Source: Candidatus Rokuibacteriota bacterium
Lineage (GTDB): Bacteria > Methylomirabilota > Methylomirabilia > Rokubacteriales > CSP1-6
Direction of reading: 5' to 3'
NCBI GenBank assembly: GCA_003220495.1
Contig: QHSP01000029.1
Span: 86,027 to 150,026 of the forward strand
Length of the DNA stretch: 64,000 bases
The stretch's first letter is position 1; each line of letters begins with the position of its first letter. The notes below the pieces were generated by a model. The model had not been told where the DNA came from. It saw only the letters and a program-made list of their open reading frames with translations, and made no database searches. The position numbers and the translations under genes were made by a program. This document shows positions 1-8,854 of the stretch, piece by piece.

Positions 1-960
1 GCCGAACATGGGCTGATCCGGAACCGAACGGGGATAGTAGACCGCGGTCGAGATCCCCTCGTCGGTCAAGAGCTTCGCGAGCGCGTCGCGCTGGGGGTGT
101 CGCACCGTGAACAGATGGTACACGTGACGCGCCTTCGCCGCCTCGGTCGGAAGGTCGAGCCCCACGTCCGCCAATCGCTTGTGGTACAGGCCGGCGATCC
201 GGCGGCGCGCCGTCGTCCAGGCGGCCAGACGCCCGAGCTTCACGCGCAGGAAGGCCGCCTGCAGCTCGTCGAGCCGGCTGCAGTAGCCGAGCTCGACGTG
301 CTCGTAGCGTCCGCTGTCCCCATGGTGTCTGAGCTTCGTGATGCGCTCGGCGACGTCCTGGCGCCTCGTGACCACCATGCCGCCGTCACCGCACGCGCCG
401 AGGTTCTTGGTCGGATAGAACGACAGGCACGCCGCGTCGCCCAGGGCGCCGACGGGCTCTTCGCCCCACGCGCCGCCGACGGCCTGGGCGGCGTCCTCGA
501 TCACGGCCAACCGGTGGGCGCGGGCCAGCTCACGCACGCGGTCCATCGGGGCCGGCTGGCCGTAGAGGTGGACTGGCATGATCGCGCGCGTGCGCGGCGT
601 GATCGCGCGCTCGGTCGCGGTCAGGTCGAGCGTGAACGTCGCCGGATCGATGTCGACGAAGACGGGCGTGGCGCCGGCCATCATGATCGTCGTCGCGGAG
701 GCGACGAAGGAGAACGCCGGCGTGATGACCTCGTCGCCGGGGCCGACGCCGAGCGCGGTCAAGGTCAGGCGCAGCGCGTCCGTGCCGGAGGCGACGCCGA
801 CCGCCCACGGGACCCCGCAGAGCGCCGCCAGCTCCTGCTCGAGCGCCTTGCCTTCGGCGCCCAGCACGAACTGGCTCGAGTCGATCACGCGCGCGGCGGC
901 GGCGAGCAGCTCGGCCCGCAGCGCCGCGTGCTGGCGTGGCAGATCGATGAACGGAATCAT
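1..960 (-). CDS. DegT/DnrJ/EryC1/StrS-family sugar aminotransferase, 3' end cut by window edge
   Basis: Translating the minus strand from the ATG at 960 gives an open frame to the window edge, about 320 residues starting MIPFIDLPRQHAALRAE. This is the typical N terminus of PLP-dependent nucleotide-sugar aminotransferases (DegT/DnrJ/EryC1/StrS). The PLP lysine is seen in FYPTKNLGACGDGG (Lys about 185), and the cofactor aspartate in the VIEDAAQAVG segment. The family transfers an amino group from glutamate to a keto-sugar nucleotide, making amino sugars for LPS or O-antigen. The start overlaps the lptD stop as ATGA, so the gene is probably translationally coupled to lptD. The C-terminal part lies outside the window. 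The exact sugar substrate cannot be read from the sequence. Confidence 0.9.
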   Translation of the reverse strand, partial: MIPFIDLPRQHAALRAELLAAAARVIDSSQFVLGAEGKALEQELAALCGVPWAVGVASGTDALRLTLTALGVGPGDEVITPAFSFVASATTIMMAGATPVFVDIDPATFTLDLTATERAITPRTRAIMPVHLYGQPAPMDRVRELARAHRLAVIEDAAQAVGGAWGEEPVGALGDAACLSFYPTKNLGACGDGGMVVTRRQDVAERITKLRHHGDSGRYEHVELGYCSRLDELQAAFLRVKLGRLAAWTTARRRIAGLYHKRLADVGLDLPTEAAKARHVYHLFTVRHPQRDALAKLLTDEGISTAVYYPRSVPDQPMFG

Positions 961-3182
961 TTGAACCTCGGTTCGGAGTCCGTCGCCCCCGCGCCCACCC
1001 TGGTGCTCAGGACGTTTCCAAGCCCGAGCAGGTTGAGCGAGAAGCGGAACTCGTTGTCTGGGTTCTTGCCAGGACGATCGGGGTTGCGCCGGACATAGTC
1101 GAGGCTGAGCGCCCAGCAGTCGAACTTGAAGTCGACGCCGAAACGCGTCTCGACGACGCTGGTCGTGCGGATGTCCCAGTTCGTCTTCACCCGGCCGACC
1201 AGGTTGCGCAGGAGCTCCACCTTGGCCTCGCCCTGGAGAAAGTTGGTGGCCTGATTCGACGCGAGCCCGTTGCCGGGGTTGAAGGTGCCCGGAATCTGCA
1301 CGAAGTACGGAATGATCACCTGCGGCATCCGATTGTAGCGGGTCCCGACGCTCGCGACGACCCGCGGAATGTCGACGGTCACGTCGGTCGTGTAGGCCTG
1401 CAGCCCATCGCCGGTGACGTTGTAGCTCGCGTCGCCGTGAAATCTCAGCATCCGGGTCGGCTGGATCGTGAGATCGCCGGCGACGTTGCCGAGCTGGGTG
1501 TTCTCGATGTCGTAGGCGCTGGCCAGCACGAGCTTGACGAGGTCGAGGCGGTCCGCCTCGGCACCCTCGGCGCTGATCGTCCGTCCGCGGATCCGGTTGG
1601 TCAAGGAATACTCGAACCAGTCCGCCTCGGGAATACGGTCGGTCTGGTTGGTCCAGAGGGGCAGGCCGTAGAAGTTGTGCCCAACGATCCGGATGTAGTG
1701 CGCGCGCGGCTCGATCGAATGGAGCACCCGGTCGAGTCCTCCCCAGCCGCCGAGCTCGTACACGCGCGAGGCTCGGCTCTCGGCGTCGCTTCCGTACTCG
1801 AACAGCTCGCGCACGCGCGGCTGGCCGTTCGTGTCCTCGATCGCCGGTCCGCCCGCGACCGACGTGTGGACGTCGGTGACGGTCGTGCTGTAGGCGGTGA
1901 CGCGCCCGCCCACGAAGGGCGTGACGGTCGCGTAGCCGGCCAGGGGGATCGGCCGCGAGACGACGGGATGGAGGTCGAAGCGGGCGCCCTCTGAGCCCGC
2001 ATAACGAAGGAAGTTCACGAGACTCGTGTCCGTTTGCACGAGGAATCCCGGAAGCCCGGGCAGCTCCTGCCGGACCCCGCTGAGCGTGAGCTCGGGCACG
2101 CGTTGCAGCTCGACCGGGCGCTCGGTCGTCAGATCCTGGTACCAGTACACGCGGCTCACGAAGCTCCAGTTCGTCCACGTCTTGGTCAGGAAGAGATTCG
2201 ACTCCGCGCGCTGGGCGGACCGCTGCTGGAGCGCCGACTCGTAGTCGCGAAGGACCCGGTCGTCGGACACGGCATTGAGGTCGCCGCGCAGCGACAGGCC
2301 CGGCGCGATCTGCCAGTCGTGCTTGACGCTCCCGAAGCCGCGCAGGTCGCCGTTCTTGAAGACCTCGTCGACGAAGAACCCGTCGAGCTTGCCTTTCTGG
2401 TCCTTCGAGATGATGTAGCGATACTCGGCCGCTCCGCCGAAGCCTCGTCGCTCGTAGGCCGCCAGGGTCACCGTGGCGTCCTGGCTGTCCGAGATCGCCC
2501 AGAAGAACGGGATCTCCGCGAAGAATCCCTTCTTGGTGGAGGTTCCGAGCTGCGGAGGAAGAAAGCCCGACTGCCGCTCGCGCCGGATGGCCGCCGCGAA
2601 GAACGGAAAGTACGGGATGATCGGCACCGACTTGGCCCACAAGGACACGTTCCAGCCGTAGACGAAATCCTCGAGGTCGGCCGTGCCCTCACTCAGGTGG
2701 AACGACCACGTCGGGGGCTCGTCCTCGCAGGTCGTGAACACGCCCTGCCGGACCCGGTAGACGCTCTCACCCAGACGCTCCAGACGCTCCCCCGTGAGGC
2801 GGTAGTACGGCGCGGCGTGCGCCTCGCCCTGGTAGACGACGCCCGTGCCGGTCTTGATGTTGTACTCGATCCGCTCGCCGGTGAGCCGATCGTCGCCATC
2901 GTAGAAAATCGCGCGCCCGGTCGCGACGGCGTCGCCGGTCGCGCGATTGATCTCGACGCGATCCGCGAGCAGGCGCCCGGTGCCTCGGGTCACCTCGACG
3001 TTGCCGGTGGCCACGAGCAGGTTGTCGGCCCCGATCTGCTCGAAGCGGTCCGCCACGATCGAGACCTCGCCGCCCGCCGTCTGCACCCGCTGCTGACTCT
3101 GGGCCGGGGCGAGCTGTGGAGAGGCCACCGAGGCGACGCTCGCGAGCAGGAGGAACAGGATCGAAGCCCGGGCCCGCGTCAT
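957..3182 (-). CDS. lptD: LPS-assembly protein LptD (OstA)
   Basis: This 741-residue protein has an N-terminal signal peptide (hydrophobic stretch about residues 7-22, ending near SPQLAPAQ). An OstA-like beta-jellyroll follows (about 30-140, with repeated 'GNVEV...LLADRVEI' strands), then a long region rich in aromatic/polar alternation expected for the C-terminal barrel. Cysteines near the middle (FTTCEDE) and near the C terminus (FKFDCWAL) could form the inter-domain disulfides known in LptD. The family receives LPS from the periplasmic Lpt bridge and inserts it in the outer leaflet of the outer membrane. Length is within the family range. It lies 21 bp after folC and overlaps the next aminotransferase gene by ATGA. 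Confidence 0.92.
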   Translation of the reverse strand: MTRARASILFLLLASVASVASPQLAPAQSQQRVQTAGGEVSIVADRFEQIGADNLLVATGNVEVTRGTGRLLADRVEINRATGDAVATGRAIFYDGDDRLTGERIEYNIKTGTGVVYQGEAHAAPYYRLTGERLERLGESVYRVRQGVFTTCEDEPPTWSFHLSEGTADLEDFVYGWNVSLWAKSVPIIPYFPFFAAAIRRERQSGFLPPQLGTSTKKGFFAEIPFFWAISDSQDATVTLAAYERRGFGGAAEYRYIISKDQKGKLDGFFVDEVFKNGDLRGFGSVKHDWQIAPGLSLRGDLNAVSDDRVLRDYESALQQRSAQRAESNLFLTKTWTNWSFVSRVYWYQDLTTERPVELQRVPELTLSGVRQELPGLPGFLVQTDTSLVNFLRYAGSEGARFDLHPVVSRPIPLAGYATVTPFVGGRVTAYSTTVTDVHTSVAGGPAIEDTNGQPRVRELFEYGSDAESRASRVYELGGWGGLDRVLHSIEPRAHYIRIVGHNFYGLPLWTNQTDRIPEADWFEYSLTNRIRGRTISAEGAEADRLDLVKLVLASAYDIENTQLGNVAGDLTIQPTRMLRFHGDASYNVTGDGLQAYTTDVTVDIPRVVASVGTRYNRMPQVIIPYFVQIPGTFNPGNGLASNQATNFLQGEAKVELLRNLVGRVKTNWDIRTTSVVETRFGVDFKFDCWALSLDYVRRNPDRPGKNPDNEFRFSLNLLGLGNVLSTRVGAGATDSEPRFK

Positions 3183-3203
3183 GAGTGTCGAGCACGCCCC
3201 TCG

Positions 3204-4520
3204 TCAGAATGGAAGACTCATGCTAGCAGTCCCCTTTTCGAGCGAGCAAGGTTTATCGCTCCCGGCGAGGTGTCGGAGCACGTCGCCGATCAAGACCAGG
3301 GAGCCCGCGACACAGACGATCGGGGTCGTCGCGGCTCGGGCGGCGCGCGCGAGCGCGTCCGCCGGCGAGCCGGCGATCTCGACGCTCGGAACCGCGGCCG
3401 GCACGGCGGCGCGGAGCGCGTCGGGCGCGGTGGCGCGCGGGCTCGAGGGCGCGACGAGGATCACCCGCTCCGCAAGAGGCGCGAGCGCGGCGACGATGCC
3501 GGCCGCGTCCTTGTCGGCGAGGATCCCGAGGATGAAGGTGACGCGGGCCTCGCCGAAGACGTCGCGCAGCGAGAGGGCGAGGGCGCGCGCACCCGCCGGA
3601 TTGTGCGCGCCGTCCAGCACGAGGAAGCCGGACGCGCGCCGGAAGATCTGAAAGCGGCCCGGCCACCACACACGCGCGAGGCCGTCGCGAATCGCGGCTT
3701 CGCCGACGCCGAGCTCCCGCGCGGCGGTGACGGCGAGAAGGGCGTTGGACGGTTGAAAGCTGCCGGGCATGCCGAGCTCGAGATCGGTCAGGGACCATCC
3801 CGGTCCGGCGCAGGTCAGGCGCTGGCCCTCGGGCCCGCGGCGCTCCACCGCAACCGACAGGTCGCGGCGCTCGAGCAGGAGCGGAACGCCGACCGCGGCG
3901 GCGCGCGACACGATGACGCGCTCGGCCTCCGGCGCCTGCGCGGCGCAGACCGCGATGCCGCCGCGGATGATCGCCGCCTTCTCGGCCGCGATCGCCTCGA
4001 GGGTGGCGCCGAGCACGGCCTGGTGGTCGAGGTCGATGCGCGAGATCACGGCGACCTCCGGGGTCCCCACCGTCGTCGCGTCGAGACGCCCGCCCAGGCC
4101 GACCTCGAGCACCGCCACGTCGACGCCCTCGCGCGCGAAGTGATCGAGCGCGAGGGCCGTCGCCGCCTCGAACATCGTCGCGTCGAAGCGCGCGACGAGT
4201 GTGCCGAGCGCCTCGACGCCGTCGACCACGCCGTCCTCCGGGATCGGCTCGCCGTTGACGCGGATGCGCTCGCGAAAGGAGACCAGGTGCGGAGAGGTGT
4301 AGAGGCCCACGCGGTGGCCGGCGCACTTCAACATCGCGGCGAGCATCGCCGACACCGAGCCCTTGCCGTTGGTGCCACCGACCTGCACCAGGCGGTAGCG
4401 CTGCTCGGGACGGCCCAGCGCGTCGAGGAGGCCCTCGATCCGCTCGAGCCCCTGGCGCATGCCCGCGTGCTCGCCGCCCCGGAGCGCCTGGATCCGGGCG
4501 ACGGCCTCGGCGTACGTCAC
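3204..4520 (-). CDS. folC: Bifunctional folylpolyglutamate synthase/dihydrofolate synthase
   Basis: The 438-residue product has the Mur-ligase-type ATP-binding loop VGGTNGKGSVSAML (about residues 47-60), the SPHL segment (YTSPHLVSFRERIRVNG) and the C-terminal GAHNPAGARAL motif typical of FolC. The enzyme adds glutamate to dihydropteroate and to reduced folates in the cytoplasm, using ATP. It follows accD by 7 bp, and the trpA-accD-folC order is a known conserved arrangement in many Gram-negative bacteria. The extreme C terminus (KGTASMSLPF) extends to just before lptD. Length is normal. Confidence 0.95.
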   Translation of the reverse strand: MTYAEAVARIQALRGGEHAGMRQGLERIEGLLDALGRPEQRYRLVQVGGTNGKGSVSAMLAAMLKCAGHRVGLYTSPHLVSFRERIRVNGEPIPEDGVVDGVEALGTLVARFDATMFEAATALALDHFAREGVDVAVLEVGLGGRLDATTVGTPEVAVISRIDLDHQAVLGATLEAIAAEKAAIIRGGIAVCAAQAPEAERVIVSRAAAVGVPLLLERRDLSVAVERRGPEGQRLTCAGPGWSLTDLELGMPGSFQPSNALLAVTAARELGVGEAAIRDGLARVWWPGRFQIFRRASGFLVLDGAHNPAGARALALSLRDVFGEARVTFILGILADKDAAGIVAALAPLAERVILVAPSSPRATAPDALRAAVPAAVPSVEIAGSPADALARAARAATTPIVCVAGSLVLIGDVLRHLAGSDKPCSLEKGTASMSLPF

Positions 4521-4527
4521 GAGCGGG

Positions 4528-5379
4528 CTACCGCGATCGGGACGGCTCGGCGGCGAAGAAGGCGAGGACGCGGCGGAGCATCTCCTTGAGGTCGCGCCGC
4601 TCGACGATCATGTCGAGCTGTCCGTGCGCGAGCAGGAACTCCGAGCGCTGAAATCCTTCGGGGAGCGGCTGGCGGATCGTCTCGGCGATGACCCGCGGCC
4701 CGGCGAAGCCGATCAGCGCGCGCGGCTCGGCGAGGATGACGTCGCCGAGCATCGCGAAGCTCGCGGTGACGCCGCCCGTCGTGGGGTCGGTGAGGATCGA
4801 GATGTAGGGCAGCCGGGCGGCGGCCAGCCGTTCCAGCACGGCGGACGTCTTGGCCATCTGCATCAGCGAGAGGATGCCTTCCTGCATCCGGGCGCCGCCG
4901 GACGCCGAGACGATGAGCACCGGCAGATGCTTGTCGATGGCGAGCTCGATCGCACGCGCGAGCTTCTCGCCGACGACCGAGCCCATGCTGCCGCCGAGGA
5001 AGCCGAACTCGAAGACGGCGAGGACGGTCGGCTGGCCGCCGATCGACGCGATGCCGCAGATGACCGCCTCGTCGGTCGAAGTCTTCTGGGCGGCGGCCCG
5101 CACGCGCTCGCGGTACTTCTTGGTGTCCTTGAAGGTCAGCGGATCGGTCGTCGTGAGACCGGTCTCGCGCTCCTCGAACGAGCCGGCGTCGGCGATCTGG
5201 CCGATGCGCTCGCGGGCGGAGATGCGGAACGGGTAGTGGCACTTCGGGCACACGCGCCCGCCGCGCTCCACCTCGGCCCGATAGATGATCTCCTTGCAGG
5301 AGTCGCACTTGATCCACAGCCCCTCGGCGATGATGACCTTGCTTCCGCTCGACTCCTCTTTGCGCTTGAACCAGGCCAC
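4528..5379 (-). CDS. accD: Acetyl-CoA carboxylase, carboxyltransferase subunit beta
   Basis: This 283-residue protein starts MAWFKRKEESSG and has the four-cysteine zinc ribbon of AccD (CDSCKEIIYR then CPKCHYPFR, about residues 26-48). The crotonase-like carboxyltransferase core follows, with the SGGARMQEG motif and a conserved DPTTGGVTASFA stretch. With AccA it transfers the carboxyl group from biotinylated AccB to acetyl-CoA, giving malonyl-CoA for fatty acid synthesis. It sits between trpA (6 bp upstream) and folC (7 bp downstream). Length and motifs are standard. Confidence 0.96.
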   Translation of the reverse strand: MAWFKRKEESSGSKVIIAEGLWIKCDSCKEIIYRAEVERGGRVCPKCHYPFRISARERIGQIADAGSFEERETGLTTTDPLTFKDTKKYRERVRAAAQKTSTDEAVICGIASIGGQPTVLAVFEFGFLGGSMGSVVGEKLARAIELAIDKHLPVLIVSASGGARMQEGILSLMQMAKTSAVLERLAAARLPYISILTDPTTGGVTASFAMLGDVILAEPRALIGFAGPRVIAETIRQPLPEGFQRSEFLLAHGQLDMIVERRDLKEMLRRVLAFFAAEPSRSR

Positions 5380-5385
5380 CGTGAC

Positions 5386-6216
5386 CTACCTCCTCGTCCG
5401 GATGGGAGACGTCGGCAGCGGCTCGCGGAGCGGCGCCTTGAGCTCGGCGATGAACTTGCCCACGTCATCGACGAGGCTCGACGCGCCCGCGCGCGCTTCG
5501 ACGAGGCGAACGATTGCCGAGCCAACGGCCGCGCCGTCGGCGACGCGCCCCACCGCCGCCACCTGCGCGGGCGTGCTGATGCCGAAGCCCACGCACACCG
5601 GCATCGCCGTCGCGCGCCGGATCGCGCCGATCTGGGCCGTCATGTCGGCCGGCAGCTCCTGGCGCTCGCCGGTCACGCCGGTGAGCGACACGACGTAGAT
5701 GAAGCCGCGGCTCTTCTTCGCGATCAGGCGCACACGCGGCGGCGTCGAGGTGGGCGCCACCATGTAGACCAGGTCGAGCCCGGCCGCCGTGGCCTCGGTC
5801 GCGAGCGGCTCGCTCTCCTCGGGCGGCATGTCCACCACGATCGCCCCGTCGACGCCGGCATCGACCGCGGTCCGGGCGAAGGCCTTCAGACCGAAGGCGA
5901 GCACCGGGTTGTAGTACGTCAGCAGCACGAGCGGCACGTCAACCTCGGCCCGCAACACCGCCACCGTCTCGAGGACGCGCGGCACCGAGGCGCCCGCCGC
6001 GAGCGCGCGCGTGCCGGCGCGCTGGATCACCGGACCGTCGGCGAGCGGGTCCGAGAACGGCACGCCGAGCTCGACCACGTCCGCGCCGCGGCGCGCGGCC
6101 TCCACGACGAGCCGGCGCGTGTCGGCGAGCGACGGGTCGCCGGCGGTGAAGTAGGGCACGAGCGCCCGCTCGCCCCGCGCACGCAGCCGCGCGAAGGTCT
6201 CGTCCAGGCGGCTCAT
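5386..6216 (-). CDS. trpA: Tryptophan synthase alpha chain
   Basis: The 276-residue TIM-barrel protein carries the TrpA signatures: [12 protein letters not shown] near the N terminus, [18 protein letters not shown] with the catalytic glutamate and aspartate, and [10 protein letters not shown] near the phosphate site. It cleaves indole-3-glycerol phosphate to indole, which is channelled to TrpB. Its ATG overlaps the trpB stop (ATGA), indicating coupled translation. The C terminus ends in a short basic tail (TSPIRTRR) beyond the usual domain. accD follows after 6 bp. Confidence 0.96.
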   Translation of the reverse strand: MSRLDETFARLRARGERALVPYFTAGDPSLADTRRLVVEAARRGADVVELGVPFSDPLADGPVIQRAGTRALAAGASVPRVLETVAVLRAEVDVPLVLLTYYNPVLAFGLKAFARTAVDAGVDGAIVVDMPPEESEPLATEATAAGLDLVYMVAPTSTPPRVRLIAKKSRGFIYVVSLTGVTGERQELPADMTAQIGAIRRATAMPVCVGFGISTPAQVAAVGRVADGAAVGSAIVRLVEARAGASSLVDDVGKFIAELKAPLREPLPTSPIRTRR

Positions 6217-7412
6217 CCGATCTGCTTTCCGAGCGCCTTCGCCACCACGTGTACGTCCTTGTCCCCGCGGCCCGACAAACCGACCACGATCGCCTTCGTC
6301 CGCGGCAGGCTCTTCGCGAGTCGCATGGCGTAGGCCACGGCGTGCGCCGACTCGAGCGCGGGCATGATCCCCTCGAGCCGCGTCAGCGCCTCGAACCCTT
6401 CGAGCGCCTCGGCGTCGGTGACCGAGACGAACTCGAAGCGGCCCGCGTCCCGATAGTAGGCGTGCTCGGGCCCGACTCCAGGATAGTCGAGGCCGGCCGA
6501 GATCGAGTGCGCCGTGGCGATCTGGCCGTCGTCGCTCTGGAGCAGATAGCTCATGCAGCCGTGGAGGACTCCGACGGCGCCGGCGCTCATCGAGGCGCCG
6601 TGGCGGCCGGTCGAGATCCCCTCCCCGCCCGGCTCGACGCCGATGATCCGCACGCGGCGGTCGGCGATGAACGGATGGAAGAGCCCGATGGCGTTCGAGC
6701 CGCCGCCAACGCAGGCAACCAGGACATCGGGGAGCTTCTTGAGCACGCCGCGCGTTTGCCGGCGCGCCTCCCGGCCGATCACCGAGTGGAGATCACGCAC
6801 CATCATCGGGTACGGATGCGGGCCGAGCGCCGAGCCCAGGAGGTAGTACGTCGTCCGCACGTTGGTGACCCAGTCGCGCAGCGCTTCGTTGATCGCGTCC
6901 TTCAAGGTGCGGCTGCCGGACTCGACCGAGATGACGCGCGCGCCGAGCAAGCGCATGCGGAAGACGTTGAGCGCCTGGCGCTCGACGTCCTCGGCGCCCA
7001 TGTACACCTCGCACTCCAGACCGAGCAGCGCCGCGGCGGTGGCGGTCGCCACGCCGTGCTGGCCGGCGCCCGTCTCGGCGATCACGCGCCGCTTACTCAT
7101 CCGCGCCGCCAGCAAGGCCTGGCCGAGCACGTTGTTGATCTTGTGCGCGCCGGTGTGGCAAAGGTCCTCGCGCTTGAGATAGATGCGCGCGCCGCCGCAC
7201 TGCTCGCTGAGCCGCTCGGCGAAGTAGAGCGGCGTCGGCCGGCCGGCGTAGTCGCGGAGCAGGTCGGCGAGCCGGCGCTGGAATTTTCGATCGCGCCGCG
7301 CTGACGCCCAGGCTTGCTCGAGCTCGATCAAGGGCGCCATGAGCGTCTCGGGGACGAAGCGGCCGCCGAAGCGGCCGAAGTGTCCGCGCGCGTCGGGAAG
7401 CGCCGGCTTCAC
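6213..7412 (-). CDS. trpB: Tryptophan synthase beta chain
   Basis: I start the gene at the GTG at 7412 rather than at the longer open frame. This start overlaps the trpF stop as GTGA and gives [17 protein letters not shown], the normal TrpB N terminus, while the upstream extension is a shadow of trpF. The 399-residue product has the PLP lysine in [13 protein letters not shown], the [10 protein letters not shown] motif and the [13 protein letters not shown] phosphate-binding loop. It condenses indole with serine to tryptophan. It is flanked by trpF and trpA with overlapping ends, so the three should be made together. Confidence 0.95.
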   Translation of the reverse strand: MKPALPDARGHFGRFGGRFVPETLMAPLIELEQAWASARRDRKFQRRLADLLRDYAGRPTPLYFAERLSEQCGGARIYLKREDLCHTGAHKINNVLGQALLAARMSKRRVIAETGAGQHGVATATAAALLGLECEVYMGAEDVERQALNVFRMRLLGARVISVESGSRTLKDAINEALRDWVTNVRTTYYLLGSALGPHPYPMMVRDLHSVIGREARRQTRGVLKKLPDVLVACVGGGSNAIGLFHPFIADRRVRIIGVEPGGEGISTGRHGASMSAGAVGVLHGCMSYLLQSDDGQIATAHSISAGLDYPGVGPEHAYYRDAGRFEFVSVTDAEALEGFEALTRLEGIMPALESAHAVAYAMRLAKSLPRTKAIVVGLSGRGDKDVHVVAKALGKQIG

Positions 7413-8062
7413 CGTACGCCCTTGGCCTCGGCGACGAACCGCCACACTTTGTCGGGATCCTTGCGCCCCGGCTGCGCCTCGACCCCCGAGTCCACGTCGA
7501 CCCCGTACGGATGCGCCGTCGCCACCGCGCGCGCGACGTTCTCGGGCGTGAGGCCGGCCGACAGGATGATCCGCCACCGCTCAGTCGCCAGATCGCGCGC
7601 GATCGACCACTCGATCGGCTGGCGCGCCTCGCCCTCGCTCCAGCGCGCAGCGCTGTCGAGCAGGAGCGCGGCCGCGTGCTTGCGATAGGCGAGGAACCTC
7701 ACGGTCGGCGTCCACGGCGGCATGCCGCCGAGCTCGTCCGAGGGCGCCGGGAGCTTGATCGTCTTGATCACCGGGACGGAGTAGCCCTCGAGGTCCTCCG
7801 CCTTCTCGTCGCCGTGGAACTGCAAGGCGCCGAGGCCGCACGCTTCCGCGATCGCCTTGATGTGGCCCGCCGGGTGATCCCAGAAGATGCCGACCGGCGT
7901 GACGAACGGCGGCAGCGCGCGGACGATCGGGGCCACTATTTCGGGCGTCACGAAGCGCGGCGTATCCTCGACGAAGATGAAGCCGAGCGCGTCGGCGCCC
8001 GCTTCGACCGCTGTCAGCGCGTCCTCGAGGTTGGTGATGCCGCAGATCTTGACGCGGGTCAT
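7409..8062 (-). CDS. trpF: Phosphoribosylanthranilate isomerase
   Basis: From the ATG at 8062 the 217-residue product begins [15 protein letters not shown], the TrpF hallmark containing the catalytic cysteine. [18 protein letters not shown] segment follows, and a [13 protein letters not shown] phosphate loop lies near the C terminus. It isomerises N-(5-phosphoribosyl)anthranilate in tryptophan synthesis. The start overlaps trpC (ATGA) and the end overlaps trpB (GTGA). An insertion around residues 120-150 ([19 protein letters not shown]) is a little longer than in compact TrpF proteins. The larger frame running upstream is a shadow of trpC. Confidence 0.94.
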   Translation of the reverse strand: MTRVKICGITNLEDALTAVEAGADALGFIFVEDTPRFVTPEIVAPIVRALPPFVTPVGIFWDHPAGHIKAIAEACGLGALQFHGDEKAEDLEGYSVPVIKTIKLPAPSDELGGMPPWTPTVRFLAYRKHAAALLLDSAARWSEGEARQPIEWSIARDLATERWRIILSAGLTPENVARAVATAHPYGVDVDSGVEAQPGRKDPDKVWRFVAEAKGVR

Positions 8063-8844
8063 TGCTGCAGCGTCAGCTCTTTGAGCTTCGCCGGGATGTC
8101 GTTGGCGCGGACGAGGCCTTCGCCGACCAGGATCGCGTGGGCGCCGGCGGCGACGACCCGGCGGACGTCGGCGGCGGTGAAGAAGCCGCTCTCGCTGACC
8201 ACGATCGGCCCGGGCGGGATCAGCGGCAGGAGCTCGAGCGTCGTCCTGATGCGCGTCTCGAAGGTGGCGAGATCGCGGTTGTTGATCCCCACGATGCGGC
8301 TGCCAACCGCCAGCGCCTGATCCAGCTCGGCGGCGGTGTGACACTCGACCAGCGCCGCGAGCCCGAGCCCCTTCGCGGCGGCGAGCAGCTCCGCGAGCCG
8401 CGCCGGCTCGAGGATCGAGACGATCAGGAGCACCGCGTCGGCCCCGGCCGCGCGCGACTCCCAGAGCTGGTACTCGTCGATCGTGAAGTCCTTCCGCAGC
8501 AGCGGGGCGTCGACCGCCGCCCGCACGCGGCGCAGGTCGTCGAGGCTTCCCTGGAAGTACTTCTCGTCGGTGAGGACCGAGATCGCGTGAGCCCCGTTGC
8601 TTGCGTACGTGGTGGCGAGGGCGACCGGGTCGAGACTGCTCGAGAGGACGCCGCGCGACGGCGAGGCCTTCTTCACCTCGGCGATCAGCCGCACCGTTCC
8701 CGGTGACGGCCGGAGCGCGCCCTCGAAATCGCGCGCCGCGGGCGCCGCGTCGCACTGCCGCTCGAGCGCCGCACGCGGCACAGCGGTCTTCCGCCGGGCC
8801 ACCTCAGCGCGCGTGTTGGCGACGATCTCGTCGAGGACCGACAT
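8059..8844 (-). CDS. trpC: Indole-3-glycerol phosphate synthase
   Basis: The 261-residue protein starts MSVLDEIVANTRAEVARRK. It shows the IGPS motifs LIAEVKKASPSRG (catalytic lysine), LRKDFTIDEYQ, IVGINNRDLATF and VVSESGFFTAADV. It closes the ring of the carboxyphenylamino deoxyribulose phosphate to indole glycerol phosphate. The start chosen (ATG at 8844) lies 10 bp after the stop of the upstream pncB-type gene; the longer frame upstream is a shadow. No trpE, trpG or trpD lies in this operon within the window, so the early pathway steps must be encoded elsewhere. Confidence 0.95.
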   Translation of the reverse strand: MSVLDEIVANTRAEVARRKTAVPRAALERQCDAAPAARDFEGALRPSPGTVRLIAEVKKASPSRGVLSSSLDPVALATTYASNGAHAISVLTDEKYFQGSLDDLRRVRAAVDAPLLRKDFTIDEYQLWESRAAGADAVLLIVSILEPARLAELLAAAKGLGLAALVECHTAAELDQALAVGSRIVGINNRDLATFETRIRTTLELLPLIPPGPIVVSESGFFTAADVRRVVAAGAHAILVGEGLVRANDIPAKLKELTLQQ

Positions 8845-8854
8845 AGCTCGGCGC

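Noticed and set aside
97..1098. 333-codon plus-strand frame at the left edge
   Set aside because: It is antisense to the aminotransferase and the lptD end; its composition (Arg/Ala/Gly-rich without motifs) is that of a shadow in high-GC DNA.
2034..4589. 851-codon plus-strand frame
   Set aside because: It spans lptD and folC on the opposite strand, is extremely rich in Arg/Glu/Asp/His and has no recognisable domain, while both antisense genes are certain.
7409..8755. 448-codon frame suggesting a TrpC-TrpF fusion
   Set aside because: The N-terminal half is out of frame with TrpC; the two genes are separate and joined by an ATGA overlap.
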